Assembly (NCBI RefSeq): GCF_001441615.1 | Contig: NZ_LAXJ01000003.1 | Coordinates: 248,001-312,000, forward strand | DNA length: 64,000 nt | Reading direction: 5' to 3' | Origin: Roseovarius atlanticus | GTDB taxonomy: Bacteria > Pseudomonadota > Alphaproteobacteria > Rhodobacterales > Rhodobacteraceae | Shown here: positions 62,257 through 64,000 of the stretch, one piece after another | Layout of the letters: each line of letters opens with the position of its first letter | Position numbering within the stretch: the stretch's first letter is position 1 | Translations under genes and position numbers: made by a program | Notes under the pieces: generated by a model | Told to the model about the DNA's origin: nothing | Database searches by the model: none | The model's input: only the letters and a program-made list of their open reading frames with translations

Positions 62257-63834
62257 TCAGTACCCCAGCGCGCAACCGTCCTTGCGCGGGTCCGAGCCAC
62301 CTTCGAGCACACCGCTTTCCTTGATCTCGATGGCCTGAGCGCCGCCGATCGCCTCGTCGGGTTCGACCACGTTGTGGCCCATCTCCGCCAACTGCTGGTG
62401 CACGCCCGGCGCATAGCCGGTCTCGACCTTCAACTCGCCCGCGTCGGGGAAACACCGCGGCGCGTCGATCGCCTCTTGCGGGGAAAGGCCGAAGTCGCGC
62501 AGGTTCGAAACGAACCGGGCGTGGCCGTTGGACTGGTACGCGCCGCCCATGACGCCAAAGGGCATGGTGACGCGGCCCTGCTCGCGCAACATGCCGGGGA
62601 TGATCGTGTGCATCGGGCGCTTGCCGCCGGCCAGTTCATTGGGGTGGCCGTCTTCGAGCGTGAAGCCGGCGCCGCGGTTTTGCAGCAGGATGCCGAATTT
62701 TTCCGACGCGATGCCCGAACCGAAGCCGTGGAAGATGGAATAGATCAGCGACACCGCCATGCGGTCGCGGTCGACCACGGTGATATAGATCGTGTCGCGG
62801 TGCACGGCCTCGCTGAGCGTGGTGGCCGACGGCATGGCCTTTTTCGGGTCGATCAGCGCGGCGAGCGCGCGGGCGGTGTCCATCGACAGCATGTGATCCA
62901 GCCGCGCCGTGTGGTCGGGATCGGCGAGAAAGCGGTTGCGGGCGTCGTAGGCCAGCTTGGTCGCCTCGGCCTCGATATGGGCGCGCTGGGCGCCGAATGG
63001 GTCCATCGCCGCGATGTCGAACTGGGCCAGGATGTTGAGCAGCAGGATCGCCGTGGCGCCCTGGCCGTTGGGCGGATGCTCGACCAGGTCGATGCCGGCA
63101 TAGCTGCCGCTGATGGGGTCGGTGGCGTTGCAGGCGGTGGCGGCGAAATCGTCGGCCGTGTGGACACCGCCCAACTCGGTCAGCGCGGCGAGCATGTCGT
63201 CGGCCACTTCGCCTTTGTAGAACGCGTCGCGCCCGTCGCGGGCGATGCGGCGCAGCACCTCGGCCTGGCCGGGGCTGCGGAAGAGTGCGCCTTGTTGCAG
63301 AGGCTGGCCGCCATTCGAATAGTGGGTGAGGCCGTGCCCTTGCAGGCATTCGGCGGCACTGGGCCAGTCATTGGCGACGCGCGGCGCGACCGGCACGCCT
63401 TCGTCGGCATAGTGGATGGCCGGGGCGAGCAGCGCATCGAGCCCCAGCTTGCCGTGGGTGTCCGACAAGTGGCAGAAGGCGTCGATGGCACCGGGAATGG
63501 TGACCGCCTCGGGGCCGTGCAGGGGCACGGTGTCGAGGCCGCGGGCACGCAGGTCGGCGGCGCTGGCGGCGGCGGGGGCGCGCCCCGAACCGTTGAGCGC
63601 GTGGATGTCATCGCTGCCGGGCTGGGTAAACAGAACGAAGCAGTCGCCGCCGATCCCGGTCATCTGCGGTTCGCAGATACCCAGAAGCACCGCGCCGGCG
63701 ATGGCTGCGTCCATGGCGTTGCCGCCGCGTTTCAGGATGTCGATGGCGGCTTGCGCGGCCAGAGGGTGCGAGGTTGCGCACATGCCGTTGCTGGCCAGGA
63801 CGGCCGAGCGGCCGGGGCGTTGGAAATCGCGCAT
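62257..63834 (-). CDS. Gamma-glutamyltransferase family protein
   Basis: 525 aa, Ntn hydrolase. ATSHPLAAQAAIDILKRGGNAMDAAIA and MTGIGGDCFVLF at the N-terminus; processing site in AVHRDTIYITVVDRDRMAVSLIYS, where the Thr after Asp would become the nucleophile of the small subunit, and HTIIPGML near the C-terminus. The usual TTH is TIY, as in the glutaryl-acylase-like branch. No clear signal sequence, so it may be cytosolic. Start 63834 (MRDFQRPG) has GGAG six bases upstream. It may degrade glutathione or other gamma-glutamyl compounds. Confidence 0.92.
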   Translation of the reverse strand: MRDFQRPGRSAVLASNGMCATSHPLAAQAAIDILKRGGNAMDAAIAGAVLLGICEPQMTGIGGDCFVLFTQPGSDDIHALNGSGRAPAAASAADLRARGLDTVPLHGPEAVTIPGAIDAFCHLSDTHGKLGLDALLAPAIHYADEGVPVAPRVANDWPSAAECLQGHGLTHYSNGGQPLQQGALFRSPGQAEVLRRIARDGRDAFYKGEVADDMLAALTELGGVHTADDFAATACNATDPISGSYAGIDLVEHPPNGQGATAILLLNILAQFDIAAMDPFGAQRAHIEAEATKLAYDARNRFLADPDHTARLDHMLSMDTARALAALIDPKKAMPSATTLSEAVHRDTIYITVVDRDRMAVSLIYSIFHGFGSGIASEKFGILLQNRGAGFTLEDGHPNELAGGKRPMHTIIPGMLREQGRVTMPFGVMGGAYQSNGHARFVSNLRDFGLSPQEAIDAPRCFPDAGELKVETGYAPGVHQQLAEMGHNVVEPDEAIGGAQAIEIKESGVLEGGSDPRKDGCALGY

Positions 63835-63965
63835 GAAAGCTCCGGTGATTGGTGGTTTTTCGGCCACTTTAAGGAGTGCGCAGGGAAATGCCAATCGGGG
63901 GAAAGAAGTACCTCGACGCCGCGCACTGGGTGGGGGCTGTTAAACGCGGCGCCGAGGGAAGCCAT

Positions 63966-64000
63966 ATGCAGCTACAGGATCGTTTATCCCCACCCATTGG
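63966..64000 (+). CDS. Start of an unidentified gene (first 11 codons, partial)
   Basis: ATG 63966 follows GAGGGA (63954-63959) by six bases, a good ribosome site, in a 130-base gap after the divergent gamma-glutamyltransferase. Only MQLQDRLSPPI is visible. Too short to identify. Confidence 0.5.
   Translation, partial: MQLQDRLSPPI

Overview
The window is chromosomal DNA of a high-GC alphaproteobacterium. It is most likely a marine Rhodobacteraceae (Roseobacter-group) species. This is inferred from the protein families and gene orders: an RTX M10 protease starting MCTIC, a GTG-started glnK-amtB pair without a visible -24/-12 promoter, mlaA-mlaC next to a type I secretion pair, and ubiH / amidase / aminotransferase / ftsK / exoD / lolA in a row. 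About 55 protein genes are supported. No rRNA, tRNA, CRISPR array, transposase or phage gene was seen. Almost all of it reads as core or soft-core genome.

Layout. 1-1.6 kb: N-terminal part of a secreted serralysin-type metalloprotease whose RTX repeats run off the left edge. 1.9-5.8 kb: a Mn/Fe ABC importer operon (sitABCD) behind a Fur/Mur-like box; one permease carries a DtxR-like C-terminal domain. 5.8-10.97 kb: a shortened 2-keto-3-deoxygalactonokinase-like gene with a TIGR01244 gene, divergent from a fused 5-oxoprolinase/hydantoinase and a small coiled-coil protein. 11-13.4 kb: cyanide-insensitive-type bd oxidase (cydAB). 13.5-17.1 kb: omega-aminotransferase, a structured gene-free stretch with two terminators, and an orphan peptide-type solute-binding protein. 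17.3-20.5 kb: aroC, a methyltransferase, a DMT exporter and an HU protein.

20.9-24.8 kb: arsenate resistance operon, arsR-arsC fusion > GAPDH > arsJ, divergent from a Crp/Fnr regulator. 24.9-26 kb: a LOV photoreceptor histidine kinase. 26-30.2 kb: an inverted-repeat-bearing spacer, a Na+/alanine symporter, UspA and AMP nucleosidase. 30.3-34.9 kb: glyoxalase-like protein, NAD epimerase, folC-accD and a CPBP protease. 35-39.3 kb: amtB-glnK and a bifunctional PBP1. 39.3-44.6 kb: isochorismatase-like hydrolase, mlaA-mlaC, and a type I secretion ABC/HlyD pair without an adjacent substrate gene; the RTX protease 40 kb away is a candidate client. 44.8-47.6 kb: a tightly overlapped + strand run (RidA, GDPD, GNAT/FemAB-like, pterin dehydratase).

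47.6-49.6 kb is a visibly AT-richer insert-like segment with one TTG-started methyltransferase. 49.6-52 kb: peroxiredoxin, ferredoxin reductase and rsmD. 52.0-52.6 kb: an AT-richer orphan with an R-x4-H (HEPN-like) motif, beside one copy of a 24-bp palindromic repeat. 52.7-63.8 kb: ubiH, amidase, aminotransferase, ftsK, exoD, lolA, SLT lipoprotein, hspQ and a gamma-glutamyltransferase. The first codons of another gene lie at the right edge.

There is no convincing wholly new multi-gene system. The best leads are the arsR-arsC fusion arsenate operon with an AfArsR-like cysteine trio, the DtxR-fused SitC, the degenerate DgoK-like gene, the transcript implied by a second terminator at 14.97-15.0 kb, the HEPN-like orphan, and the 17-bp perfect inverted repeat at 26.3 kb.
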